From: Toxonevra muliebris
Taxonomy: Eukaryota > Arthropoda > Insecta > Diptera > Pallopteridae
Direction: 5' to 3'
Length of the DNA stretch: 64,000 bases
NCBI GenBank assembly: GCA_963691655.1
Contig: OY829326.1
Coordinates: forward strand, 56,475,776 to 56,539,775
The notes beneath the pieces were generated by a model. That model ran no database searches, was not told the DNA's origin, and was given only the letters and a program-made list of their open reading frames with translations. A program made the position numbers and the translations under genes. Of the stretch, positions 33,418-45,169 are shown piece after piece. Position 1 is the first letter of the stretch. Each line of letters opens with the position of its first letter.

Positions 33418-34179
33418 TAGTGATGATTCGATACAAGTAAATGCAAGTAAATACTCGATACTTTTCATTCGATTCAAGTACTTTTTTTACTCGATGCTAT
33501 ACCATAAGTATTTTACTTGGTATCGGGAAAAAGGGTCAGTATCGGAAATTCGATACCTTTGGAAAATATTTATTGAGAAACTGAAATATTGCAATACAAT
33601 ATTTGAAATTGAAGATCGTTTTACAATATTTTACAGCAATCAATAATATATTTCAAAATGCTACTCCAGAATTATTCAATATCCATATTCAAAATATTTC
33701 AGTCCCAATTGCAATAATCCAATGTATGAAAATATTGCAGTACAGTATTGAAGTCTTAGAAAATATTGCCGGCCATGCGTGTAGAAAAAATTGTTTATTA
33801 AAATAAAATATTTTTAACAAACTTTAATCAGTTGATTAGTTTTATAAAGTTTTTTAGCGATTTCCTAATATCATTAAATTAACGTCATTTCTATATGATT
33901 CACGTATTTCTAATGGAAATATCCCAAAACCATGATGTATAGGCGAAAAACTCGTGTTGAGTAGAGTAAACTGTAGGCTCAACCATGTATGGGCCGCTCT
34001 GGTCTGATTGTTCTCCTCGACAGACACTTAAAAAAGTGTAATTTGTATCTTTAAACGAGTATTCGATACAAGTATATATTCGATACTTTTTTCCGATATT
34101 TTCAGTAGCATCGATACTTTTATTCGATACAAGTAATGAGTAAAAGTATCGATACTATGTGGGTATTGAATCAACACTA
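33418..34179 (+). mobile_element. Non-autonomous hAT-like element, copy 1 (762 bp)
   Basis: The left end TAGTGATGATTCGATAC and the right end GTATTGAATCAACACTA are inverted. Perfect 8-bp flanking duplication tcctcagc (33410-33417 and 34180-34187). The interior holds many TCGATACTTTT / CGATACAAGTA pieces near both ends and an ATATTGCAATA-rich centre; no transposase. The reverse complement of the same element is at 40305-41029. Confidence 0.88.
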
Positions 34180-34829
34180 TCCTCAGCTCTCACAATTCTC
34201 TAAATATGGAAACTGAAACGTAATAAACATTGTTTACTGACGAAGAAAAAATGTAAAAGAAACACACAAAATCGGGAAAAAATTCATGAGGTTTATATTA
34301 CTATATCATATTGAAACTATTAGTGATTTTCATTGATTTCCGACGTCTAATGTACTGACTTCGCGGTTCAAAAATCTATCTGCTGGTGGATTGGTTAGGG
34401 TGGTAACCGAGTGCATAACCCTACAGTCTGGGTCCAATTAGCACGTTAGTGCCATTTGGATACCACAAAACCCTGGAACTTCGAATGTTTCATTTCGGAT
34501 AGGAATTTATTCGCGAGGTTAAATGCATTCTGTTTTGTTTAAGAACATGATAAATTCGTTGAAATCTATTGTGGAGAGGTTTTTCAAGTCGTTGAAAAAA
34601 TGTTTACCTAACAGGCTACACTAGTTGGATCACAAATTAAAAAAAATTATATGTAATATACGCGGAAATCTGTGCGATTGATTCCCCGAAATTTAAGAGG
34701 GAATTCTAGTTTAAAATTTGAAAAACCGCTATTTTTGGTTTTTTATAGTTTCAAGAATACTTATACTTATATATATTAAAATGGTTAAATTCTAAAAAAT
34801 TGATCGGATTCGTTAAAAACTCATTGCTC
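34180..34829. other. Intergenic, no gene
   Basis: No coding or repeat structure recognised. Confidence 0.4.
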
Positions 34830-35210
34830 GGGTGTTTCTGGGGATGCTATTCAGGAATCTGATATCGAATTCTAGAAACTCAAAATTGCGCCGACTGAAT
34901 CTCGCTACTCGGAGGTTTTCAGGGTCGCCGATCACAAATCTGCCATTAAATTTGTAATCAGTGACTCCAAAAATTCCCTAGTAACGAGTGTCTAGCGAAT
35001 CTGATCAATTTTTTAAAATTCTTCCGCCACATTGGATTCACTATTTTGTATTTTCAAAATCTGTTGCCAAATTCGTAGTCAGCGATCCCGAAAACGCCCC
35101 AGAAACTGATTTCAAATTAATCAGATTTATTTTTAAAAAAATCTTTCGCCGTATTGAATCCGCCATTTTGAACATTGAAAAACTGACATCCTATTTGTAA
35201 TCAGCAGACT
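34830..35210. repeat. Degenerate tandem repeat, unit about 125-137 bp
   Basis: GCGCCGACTGAATC (34888), CCGCCACATTGGATTC (35024) and CGCCGTATTGAATCC (35147) head successive units, each with a TTTTCAAAATCTG/AAAACTGAC-like and a GTAATCAGYGA-like part. The ORF at 34988-35200 lies within it. Confidence 0.55.
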
Positions 35211-35839
35211 TTTTTCAATCAGAATCGCTAAAAATACATTTTCGTACGTTGAAAATCGACGAAACTCGGATAGCTCAAGCCAACAGAAAGAGCGGATAAC
35301 ATTTTAAAGAAGCATGTACAGTGAGAAAAAAAAATCCAATCAGAGCATCTAAATAAGATAAGACCTTCAATATGCACCAGAGATGGCTAACTAAAAGTAA
35401 TTTGTACAAAAAAATCATTTCCTTAATTTTTAAACGTAAAAATGTTTCTCAAAATTATGTTTTTTGAATCGAGTTTTACTAAACTGATTTTTAAAAACCA
35501 AAATGCGTTTATTATCATCATGGCTAAAAGTGGAACCTCAAAAATTCGAATATTCCTTCACTCTTTTTTTCTGCAAGGGAAATTCCAAGCAAAAATATGT
35601 GTTTTTTTAGTTTTTGTGAGAAAAAGACCCTCAAAAAAGAGGGAGGGAAAAGTTTCACTTTTTTGTGGTTCCACTTATAGAGAAATGTTTAGGGAACCAA
35701 ATATTTTTTAATATATGATTTTATCTTTATTAGGAAGCTCGGAATCTATCCTACCACCAAAAATTAACTTTTTTGGAGATTACTCTACCGCCGTCATCCT
35801 GGATTAAAAGTGGTCAAACAATTTTTTTTGTTTGTGTGA
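35211..35839. other. Intergenic, no gene
   Basis: The 89-codon ORF at 35442-35711 is Phe/Lys-rich and not recognised; taken as chance. Confidence 0.4.
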
Positions 35840-36995
35840 TGATGTGAAGAAAACGAAGTAAGACTTAAAAGTATTAAAAATTTTCAAAAAAATCCAAATT
35901 GGCCCTACAAAAAATTGGCCAAAAAATTTAAGGTCTGCCGTCAAATTCCAATGTTATTAAACAGTTTCAGGAGAATTTGACCATCGATAAGAAACCTAGT
36001 TCGGGAAGAAAACAAGGACCACATGATATTGGGAAAGCAAAGAAGATAGAAAGCATATTGAAAAGATCTACAAACGCATCTGGTAGAAAAGCTACCCGGT
36101 TAGCCCAGTGCTCTGACTATTTGGTGCGAAAAGTTAAAGCCAATGCAGGTTTGAAAACATAAAAAGTCCAAAAAGTTCCAGACAGGAATGCTGCAAAAAA
36201 TGTAGATGCCAAAAGCAGGGCTCGGAAATTAAAATCGAATTTCATACAAAAATATTCATGTTGTATAATGGACGACGAAACGTATGTATTGGCAGATTTT
36301 ACGCAGCTTCCGGGTTCCGAGTCAAAATTTTTATGTTGCTGATGCTCGAGGAAATGTCGAAGAACAATTTAGAATCCAAAGGCAGTCAAAATTTCTTAAA
36401 AAATTCCTGGTATGGCAAGCTATATACAGTTGCGGCAACGGCAAAAGAAGCAAGTCATTTGTTACAGTGGGCTCTATAAATACCGAAATATACATCAAAG
36501 AATGTTTGAAAAAAAGACTTCTTCCTTTCATAAGAGAGCACAATATGTCCACATATTTTTGGTCCGATTTGGCATCATGTCACTACGGCAAGAAAGCACT
36601 GGAGTGGTACCAAAGTAATAACATAGTTCTTGTACCAAGAGAGGCCAATCCTCCAAATTGTCCGGAGCTAAGACCAGTGGAGAGATATTGGGCTCTTGTG
36701 AAAAGAAACTTAAAGAGCACAAAAAAGGTGTCCCAAAATATAGAAGATTTTAAAAGGAGATGGGCAAACTGTTCCGAAAAGGTGTCTGAAACATCTATCA
36801 AATCTCTAATGGAAGGCTTACCAAAAAAGGTCCACGAGTTCATAAATAGTGGTTAGAACTATAAAAGTTATATTTTTCTGTAATTTGTAAAATATTATCA
36901 ATAAATAAAAAATAAAAAAAAATCAAAACTCTAAGATCAACCGTTTAAAAATTATTGAATTTTATATATGTTAAGATTTTTTCGATCTCACTCCT
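35840..36995 (+). mobile_element. Tc1/mariner DD37E-type transposon, nearly complete but broken (copy 3)
   Basis: Longest copy of the family. The N-terminal ATG is followed at once by a stop, and bases are missing in the helix-turn-helix coding part (35945). A 7-base insertion (ttccgag) near 36315, absent from copy 1, throws the frame after the first Asp (MDDETYV, about 36270). From there ORF 36284-36856 (190 aa) is open to the natural C-terminus and carries the second Asp (FWSDLASCHYG) and the Glu (RPVERYW), 37 residues apart. The 3' UTR ends TTTTTTCGATCTCACTCCT at 36995, followed by TA. Non-autonomous through its frameshifts. Confidence 0.88.
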
Positions 36996-36999
36996 TATA

Positions 37000-37939
37000 T
37001 TATAGTATGAAACAATATGAAAATTATAAAAAGGCAATTTTTTCTAATTTTAAATTGGAAACTTTTAAATGCCGTTTAAAAAGAGAAAAGTGTTTGGGTT
37101 GTGCAATATTTCCTTACAAAATTGAAAAATGGAGCAAAATCTATAAATATTGCAAATAATGTTGAAATTGAGAAGCTTCACAAAAATGGTTTTGAAGAAT
37201 GTTTGGAAAGGTGGATTTGCCGACTTAAGAAATGTTTACTTTTGTTAAATAGTATTTCCATATACGCTAATACAGAGGCAATGGCATCCAGAATTAAAGC
37301 ATCATCGTGCTAATTGCCTTTAAAGTTAGTCTCGAAGAATTACTTACTTAAGTCTATGTTAATATAAAGTGATAAGTATATGTGTAATCATTGATAAGTT
37401 GTAATTCATTTACTATAATAAATATATACTATTTTCTTAACCGCTTTCCAACCAGAACATTTCTAATTTAACCAATGTTATTACTTAAGTTTCAAGTACA
37501 TGCACGTGGTTTTCTTAACATCAACTCCCACATTCTTTCTTCTTTTCCTTCTTCTCCACTTTCCCAACAGATAACAGATTCACGCACAATTCATGAAAAA
37601 AATCACAATCACGTATTCTCCCAAACGACAAATATAAACGTGCTCCACAATAATCAGTAACTGTAAGAAAATTTGTTGTATCCTTTTTTTTTGCGAGCTA
37701 GCAACCAGCAAAATACTTACGTAATAAAAATGTAACGAAAATCTTATAGATAGTTACACGCAACAATAAAATGAAGAGGAGAAAAAAAATAATCATGAAA
37801 TAATAAAAAGTTACACAACAATAACAAAATGGCACTTAATACTAACACCACCACCAGTGAAAGCGTAAAATTGTTATTATATTTCAACTGATAAAATTAT
37901 AATAGCCCAAAGAAAGGAAGTCAACGCTTTTCCATTCAA
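37000..37939. other. Gene-poor stretch; one splice-flanked ORF and a possible mariner tail
   Basis: 37166-37240 reads KLHKNGFEECLERWICRLKKC, loosely like the C-terminus of mariner transposases. 37571-37656 is an open stretch after a strong acceptor (a C/T-rich tract ending TTTCCCAACAG) and before GTAACTG. Neither is enough for a gene call. Confidence 0.35.
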
Positions 37940-38165
37940 TTCAACTCAACTCCCCACTCATGGAAAATGAGAGAGTGAAAACGAATTTGAGGACAATGAT
38001 ATGGAGTGAATTTAGAAAAAGAGTGAGTGGGAGTGGAATGAGTTGAAGTAGAATGAGTTGGAGTGAAATGATTTGAATTGAAATCAGTAGAAGAGAAATC
38101 CCAAAAAGTGGAGTGAGTAGAAGTGTCATGAGTAGGGGTGACATCAATAGCATTGAAATGTTATA
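37940..38165. repeat. Degenerate GAGTGAAATGAGTTG-type minisatellite
   Basis: Irregular repeats of GAGTGNAATGAGTTGRAGT-like pieces; purine-rich on the plus strand. Confidence 0.55.
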
Positions 38166-38703
38166 CACGCATGGCGTGAGTTAGTTGTGGCAGCGATGCC
38201 TCTGCGTATTCCATATGGAGTGTTAAGCTCTAAGGAGACACAAACTTTTATGAATGACATCAAGAATTCACACACAAGCGCAAACAAACACTCTGAAAAT
38301 TAAGTGATAATAAAATGAATAAATTTTGGAAATGACAAAATCAACTTACGCTTTAATTTAGTTTTACTCATTTACTTTTAATAAACATAGAAATTTAATA
38401 ATATCATATAACTATGTATGTAAAAAAGTTTGAAGGATTTTGAAAGTTTATTCGAAGGGAGGATGACTTTATAAAATTGTTATTCTTTATCGATTTTTTT
38501 TTTTACTTTCACATTCAGGTGTCGTTTAGTTTCCTACAAAAAAGATGTACATCTAGATTGAACATGTATACTACAAAGTTGCCTGTACATCAGGAAAATA
38601 AGAGCTCTAATTTGCACAGAACTTCTACAAAACCAATGTATTTTCAAAAATCTGATTTTGACTTACATCACCGCAACAGCTCATACCCATATACAAAAAG
38701 GTA
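38166..38703. other. Intergenic; open frame from 38519 after an acceptor-like site
   Basis: A pyrimidine tract and ACATTCAG precede 38519; one frame is open into the mariner that follows. No homology recognised, so no gene is called. Confidence 0.35.
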
Positions 38704-39726
38704 TTTTCGGTTTTTGTCACAAGATGGTGTTAATACATCTGGCACCACTGATCCGATTCTGTCAACATTGACGTTTTAGGCTATATTTGCGAAGACAGCT
38801 TGATTTGAAAATGAGTGAAATTTTTGAAGAAACACACTACGTGATGCTTCTTTATTATAAAAGTGGTAAAAACACGGCAAAAACATTCCGAAAAATGTCT
38901 GCGGTTTACAGTGAGGATGCTTTAACAGAACGTATCGTTCAACTTTGGTTTGCTCGATTCCGTTCTGGCTACTCAAAGAAGCTCGATGTTTGGGCACCAC
39001 ATGAATTAACACAAAGAAATTTGATTGACCGAATAACCATTAGGGAAACGCTGCTAAAACGCAACGAAATCGAACCATTTTGAAACAAATCAATACAGAC
39101 GATGAAAAATGGATTAAATACGAGAATATTAAACGAAAAAAAATCATGGTCAAAGGTCGGTGACTCTCCTCAAATGACTTCAAAGCCTGGATTAACGGTA
39201 AACAAGGTTATGTTGAGTGTTTGGTGGTACGGAAGGAAATTGTCTATTATGAGCAGCTACATTCTGGTCGAAAAGTCAATTCTGATCTCTACTGCTCACA
39301 ACTCGACTGTTCCAATGAAGAAATCAAGAAAAAGTGACCAGAATTGGCCAATAGAAAAGGTGTTGTCTTTTACCATAATAATGCCAGGCTACACACATCT
39401 TCAATGACCCGCCGAAAATTTACTGTGCTTGGTTTGGAAATTTTGATGCACCCACCGTATAGCCCAGACATTGCACCGTCTGATTACCATTTGTTTCGGT
39501 CTCTGCAAAACTCTCTTGATGAAAAAAATTGGCCGACAGAAGAGCCGCCGAAAATCACTTGGCTAAGTTTTTCGCCGATAAACCACAGAAGTTTTACACC
39601 GATGGAATTAAGAAACCACCTGAAAATGGTAAAAAATCAAAGATAATATTGGCCAATATGTAATTGATTAAAATTGGGTGTTTAATAAAAAAAATTTTTG
39701 TTCAAACATTGACAAAACACCGCAAA
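38704..39726 (+). mobile_element. Mariner element with internal deletion and mutated catalytic site
   Basis: TIRs TTTTCGGTTTTTGTCA (38704) and the inverse TGACAAAACACCGCAAA (to 39726), with TA on both sides. The transposase starts at 38811 (MSEIFEETHYVMLLYYKSGK), reaches WFARFRSGYS, then jumps to LDVWAPHELTQRNL, missing about 60 residues of the second helix-turn-helix region. Later pieces: DDEKWIKY (about 39100), KVMLSVWW, and from 39344 RKGVVFYHNNARLHTSS with PPYSPDIAPSDYHLF. The second catalytic Asp (HDNARPH in active mariners) is Asn here. Frameshifts follow. Clearly inactive. Confidence 0.88.
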
Positions 39727-39739
39727 TACATTTTATATG

Positions 39740-41815
39740 ACGAGGTCATGAACCATAGATATTCATAAAGGCTTTTGGGAAGTAGGCGTGGCAACTCCCA
39801 TACAATCATAATACTTCTTTGTGTATATCTAAGGAATCATTTATAGTACAGTATCGAAACTCGGTACAAGAACGTGAATAAACAAAACCATGCTACAGCA
39901 AAATAAGCTATGAAAGGTGTTGACAAAGGGGGTGTGATACCTGATAATGGCTTCTAAGATACCGGGGTATCTAAGAAGCCATTTATGGTACGGTACTAAG
40001 GTTTAGTGTATAAGCATTATTTCTGTGCTCACAAGGCATAACAATACAACTCGAGTTTTGACGAATTCGAGTTATTATTATTGATGAAATCTTCATATCC
40101 GATTTCATATTGTGTCAAAATTTTATGAATATCGGTTCCGTGGTTTACGAGATATTAAATGAAAAATAGCGCAATTCAACTTGTTACTATTAGCATTTGA
40201 ATCTTTGAAGTGCTCTCCTGTAAAATTAAAAAAACTGACCACAGATTTGTCTATACCGAATTTGAAAAATTCTTTCTGTTTGTTTGATTAGTGGGTGTAG
40301 CATCTAGTGTTGATTCGATACCCACATAGTATCGATACTTTTACTCATTACTTGTATCGAATAAAAGTATCGATGCTACCGAAAATATCGGAAAAAAGTA
40401 TTGAATATGTACTTGTATCGAATACTCGTTTAAAGAGACAAATTACTCTTTTTTTAAGTGGTTGTCAAGGAAAACCTTTAGGCCAGAACGGCCCATCGTG
40501 ATACAACATGGTTAAGCCTACAGTTTACACTACTCAACATGAGTTTTTCGTCAATAAAACATGGTTTTGAGATATTTCCACTGGAAAATTTATAATAGAA
40601 GGAAAACTAATCAACAGATTAAGGCTTGTTAAAAATATTTTATTTTACTGAAAAGGTTTCAATAGACATTATGTTCTACATGCATGGCCGGAAATATCTT
40701 CCAGATCTTCAATACTGTGCTGCAATATTGTCATACATTAAAATATTGCAATATGAACTGAAATATTTTGAATAATTCTGCAGTATCATTTTGAAAGATA
40801 TTATTGATTGCTGTAAAATATTGTAAAATGATCCACAATTTTAAATATTGTATAGCAATATTTTAGTTTTTTAAATAAATATTTTCCAAAAGTATCGAGT
40901 ATCCGATACTGACCCTTTTTCCGATACCAAGTAAAATACTTATGTTATAGCATCGAGTAAAAAAAGTACTTGAGTCGAATGAAAAGTATCGAGTTTTTAC
41001 TTGCATTTACTTGTATCGAATCATCACTAGTAGCACCATGCTCTACTTCTATTTTTTACTACTTCTTAACTATTTTTTTTTCTACAATTTCCCTTATTCT
41101 CTACTACTTTTTCTACTACTATTTTACTACGTTTTTCTAATACTTTTTCACTACTTTTTTTCTATTACTATATTGTTTTACTATTTTCCACTACTTTTCT
41201 ACTACTTTTACTAATATTTCTACTACCATTTCCCACTCTTTTTTAAATATATTTTTAAAACCATGTTTTACTATTTTTCTGCTATTTTTATACTACCATT
41301 TCTGCAAATTTTTTACAACAATTTTTAATATTATTTTCTATTCCGTTTACTACTACCTTTGCCACTACTATTTTCTACAACTTTTTTACTGTTATTTTCA
41401 TTACTATTTTTTAATGCTTTTTTCATTGCTTTTTCTGCTATTATTTCTACTACTTTCTGAAAAATCTCAAGAACCTGCCTGTCTATACTAAAATCCGATA
41501 GGTGGCGCTGTAACAAATAATTATTGAATAACCCAGTTAGCATCAACTGGGTTAATAGTCATTTCCAAAATCTAATTATCAAAATAATGATTTGTGATTT
41601 TTATTTCTAATGTTTTTCCGTTTTCAATTTACAGTTCATTGAAGTTAAATACTTTTAAAAATGTCAATTTTGATGACTCATTTTTTAATCTACGATTTTT
41701 TTTCACAAATTCAATGTACCGACTTTAATTGTCATTATCAATATTCAATTTTATACATCAAGTTAACATAAATTTTCGCGCTTCTTCGCAGAAAGGGCAA
41801 CAACTTTTAATTTCT
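39740..41815 (+). repeat. Dispersed element, copy with hAT insertion
   Basis: Matches 45280-46990 in order: a TAGGCGTGGCAACTCCCATAC head (39784), TTGACAAAGGGGGTGTG (39925), a long CTACTACTTTTT-type tract (41040-41460), GATAGGTGGCGCTGTAAC (41496), GTTAGCATCAACTGGGTTAA (41536), then CTTCGCAGAAAGGGCA (41783) where it is cut off. A hAT-like element is inserted at 40305-41029. The left end abuts the mariner. Confidence 0.65.
40305..41029 (-). mobile_element. Non-autonomous hAT-like element, copy 2 (725 bp), inverted
   Basis: Reverse complement of 33418-34179, with ends TAGTGTTGATTCGATAC and GTATCGAATCATCACTA-type. Flanks gtagcatc (40297-40304) and gtagcacc (41030-41037) are an 8-bp target duplication with one change. 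It interrupts the dispersed element around it, so it is the younger of the two. Confidence 0.88.
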
Positions 41816-43084
41816 TCCATACATTTTAACCAATTTTTTTTTGTGGTAATATTTTTCTTTTGAGATTGAGATCGTTAAATGCATATATTTCTTTGCAGCT
41901 TGTTTGTAATATATTTAGAAAAAAAATAAAAAATATGAAAGCAAAAACATAAAGCAAATTTCGTACTTGTTATCCTTGTATATTTTTTATTTCCCTTTTC
42001 TCTTATTTTCTTTCATTCTTGCGAAATTTATGCAATATTCGCTTGCATTCTTTTGCATTGCGCTTCCGGTATTCATTTCATTTCCGTTTTGTATATATTA
42101 TTTATTTAAGTTTGCATTTTGATTGCATATAAGTAAATGTGTTTAAACATACATATTGCACATTGATTACCATATTGTCACTATATAAAAAAGTTGTTAT
42201 ATATGGCAAGGCAACGTCTTCTAGCAACGTATCTTCTAGCCATGGTTAGGTTAGATTAAAAAGAAAGTGTTCAGAAAAACAACGCGTCCACGGGACCAAA
42301 AATTTTATCCATTATGATATTATAAAAGGGTTTAATGATGAAACTTAAAATTTTCTATAGTGACGGTATGATATTCAATGTGCAATATCTATTTAATGTA
42401 AATATATATATATATATATAAAAATAAATACATATATTTTATATTTCTGCGCAAATATCTGTATGGATACATACATATGTACACTAGTAAATCCAGAAAG
42501 TTCGAAGGGGGGTTTTAATTCTATTTTATATTCACCATAAACAATCAAAAGGAATGAGATTTTTATTGCGAAGGGGTGTTTTTACCCAAACCCCTCCTTA
42601 GCTTTCCTGAGGATCCACTAGTGCATATATATATATTTATATATGTGCATTACAAGAAAAATAAGAAAAAGAGAAAACTTCCTGTATACATATGTATATG
42701 ATTTACATTTCCAATATTATGCATAGTTGCCTGCTTCATTTTAAACAGAGTTACATTGCACCGGAATTTGTGACATATTTTATGAAAGTTGTACTATCCA
42801 TTTTTTGTTGTTTCATTTTTTTATATTTATTAAGTATTTTCTTTTTTTTTAACTTAATGCAAACATCTATAAACTTTCAACTTACTTTTCATCTTCCTGG
42901 TTTCTTTTTTTTTTTTTTTTTTTATTCCACCCACTTTGATCTGGGCAGCCTCTGTCGATTTTTCTTTTTTACACTGTTTTTTCAACGCATGTATTGGTTT
43001 TGGCTTAGTTTAATTTAGTTCACGCCCTTTTGGCTTTAAAAGAGTAGTGTGTCATCTTCTTTTGATGCTATTTTATGTTTCTAC
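41816..43084. other. Gene-poor AT-rich stretch with a small hairpin element
   Basis: A TA microsatellite lies at 42405-42420. A 142-bp palindromic element lies at 42482-42623 (separate entry). Poly-T runs near 42905. No gene. Confidence 0.45.
42482..42623. mobile_element. Small hairpin element (142 bp), MITE-like
   Basis: The left end CACTAGTAAATCCAGAAAG is mirrored at the right by CTTTCCTGAGGATCCACTAG, then TG. Inner pieces GAAGGGGGG and CCCCTCC also pair. No coding capacity; target duplication unclear. Confidence 0.6.
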
Positions 43085-44100
43085 TAGCTGACCCGGCAAA
43101 CGTTGTTCTGCCCTTTCTACAAAGAAGCGAGAAAATTGAAGTTTATTTCAATGAAGAATGAAGAAGAATGAAGTTTCTTGGCGTTTAAAATTGAACATTG
43201 GTAATGATAATTCAACTCCATAGAAGTAGGATCCATACTAAAATTTCTACTGGAGGCCGGACTTATGGAAATACTATGAGTCCATGAAGGGGCACAATAG
43301 ATCTTAAAGGTCGCAGTGCGCTACCCCAATAATAATAATAATAATAATGACAATTCAAGCTTAAAGGACGTACATTGAATTTGGTAAAAATTTTAGACTT
43401 AAAAATGAGGCATTAAAATTGGCATTTTTAGAACTATTTAATTTGCAGAAGAATTTCAAAGACTGTTCTAGAAGTAATATCTAATTCCAAAAACTATTTA
43501 AAAATATAGACCCATTTGCTATTTTTTATTAAAATAGAATATATTACAAAGTCACTTATCGGATTTTGGCATAGCTAGGAAGGTTCTTGAGATATTCCAT
43601 AAAATAGTAGTAATAATAGTAAAAAATAATAAAAAATAAAAGTAGAAAAACAGTGAAAAAGTAGTAGAAAAAAACAATAAATTGTAGAAAAATGTAGTAA
43701 AAAAGTGGTAAAAAGTATAAGTAGATAAAGTAGTAAAAAAGTAGTCGAATATAAGAAGAAAATGTTGGAAAAAATAAATTTAGAGAGTAGTAGAAAATAG
43801 AAGTAGAGCATGGTGCAACACCCACTAATCCAACAAACTGAGAGAATTTTTTAAGCCCGGTATTAACAAATAATACTTCCATACTAAGATATCCCGTAAT
43901 GATAATTCAGGGTATATGGAAGATGTCACATCCCCTTTGTCAACCCACCCATATTTTTGTTTTCGCATGGCATTGTTATTTCACGTTCTTGTACCAAATT
44001 TCTGTACTGTGCTATTAATGATTCTTGAGATATACCCAAAAAAATATTAGTATTAATTTTGTTATGATTCAGTTGAATTATAGAAACAATATTTCAGGAC
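43085..44100 (-). repeat. Dispersed element, truncated inverted copy; SINE-like tail inside
   Basis: Reverse complement of parts of 45280-46990: CTAGCTGACCCGGCAAACG at 43085 is the inverse of the end at 46970-46990; an AGTAGTAGAAAA-type purine tract at 43600-43805 is the inverse of the CTACTACTTTT tract; 43925-44040 is the inverse of the GGGCGTGG / CAAAGGGGG block. A piece at 43291-43350 (CACAATAGATCTTAAAGGTC, then (AAT)n) matches the SINE-like repeat at 26376. Confidence 0.6.
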
Positions 44101-45169
44101 GCTCTATATATATTGTATCAGAGACCATTCTTGGCATTCTCACATATTGATTGTCTGTACAGAGATATTTCTTTTCTGATATTTTTACTATAGTTGTTTC
44201 TTTTATACTTCTCATTCAACTCTGAATCTGATCTTAATCTGCACACTCTCAGCATTTAAAAAATGTTTTCGTTTTTCATAACTAGCACAAATAAAAAAAA
44301 AAAAAATGCTATCAATATCTGAATGCAGTTGTTTGCATCCAATTATCTTAGTCTTGCTTTGTGTAAATTTCATGTAATTTTCTAAAATTTTTCTTCATTG
44401 AAATTTGCAAAAACAAAAAATTTAATTTGCCTTGCTTCCTATCCTTCTTACTTCCTTTCATTAATGTTTTTTCTCTTGATATTTTTTTTTGGTCAGTTGC
44501 AAAGGAAAATCTCAACATTATTATAAATTTTCTTGTTTGCATTTTTTCGCTTTTCATTTTTGTTATTTTTTTTTCGCTTTTCAATTCCTTCCGTTTTCTT
44601 CTCCACTCATTTCCTTTTCTAATTTTCATTATACTTGTAATTTTCTTTTAAATTACTTCATCTTGTGTGCGTATGTTTATTTAATATGTTTTTTTTTTTC
44701 ATTTTCCTTTTCTCCTACGTTTTTGTTGTTTATTTTTCTGTAGCCTCTTTTATTCGTTGATTAGCTGATATTTTTTTTTTTAATTCGTAATCTCACAGCT
44801 AAGAGGCTGCTTAACCGTTACTTTTATTTCCCACTTTATCTCTCTCGGTCTCTCTTGTTTTGTAGTTTTATTTATCTTTATTTTTTTCATAGGAGCGATG
44901 CCAGAACGTTTCATTATTCCAAATATTTGACACTTCAACATAACAAAAATGTAAGAAATATATTCCCGAAATTTGCTCGTAACATGAAAATATTGGTTTT
45001 ATAAATCAGCAAATACGACAGGAAGAAAATGTGAGCGTATTTAGCTGTTCCGTATGGTTTCTGAGAAACTTCAATTAAAAAGTAGGTGCAAGGAAAATGT
45101 CCAATAGAAAAACAATTCTTTTGGCCTGCCTTTCTTTCCTTCCTCCCTACCTTAATAATATTTCATCGA
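44101..45169. other. T-rich gene-poor stretch
   Basis: Overlapping Phe-rich ORFs on both strands (44348-44743) come from T-rich sequence and are not taken as genes. Confidence 0.45.

Noticed and set aside
41011..41214. Phe/Leu/Tyr-rich ORF that could look like a membrane protein
   Set aside because: It is a translation of the CTACTACTTTT repeat tract; the same type of ORF appears in the related copies at 43556-43882 and 46019-46336.
43556..43882. 108-codon minus-strand hydrophobic ORF
   Set aside because: Low-complexity translation of the inverted pyrimidine tract of a dispersed element.
44348..44743. Lys/Glu-rich and Phe-rich ORFs on opposite strands
   Set aside because: Mirror translations of a T-rich low-complexity stretch.
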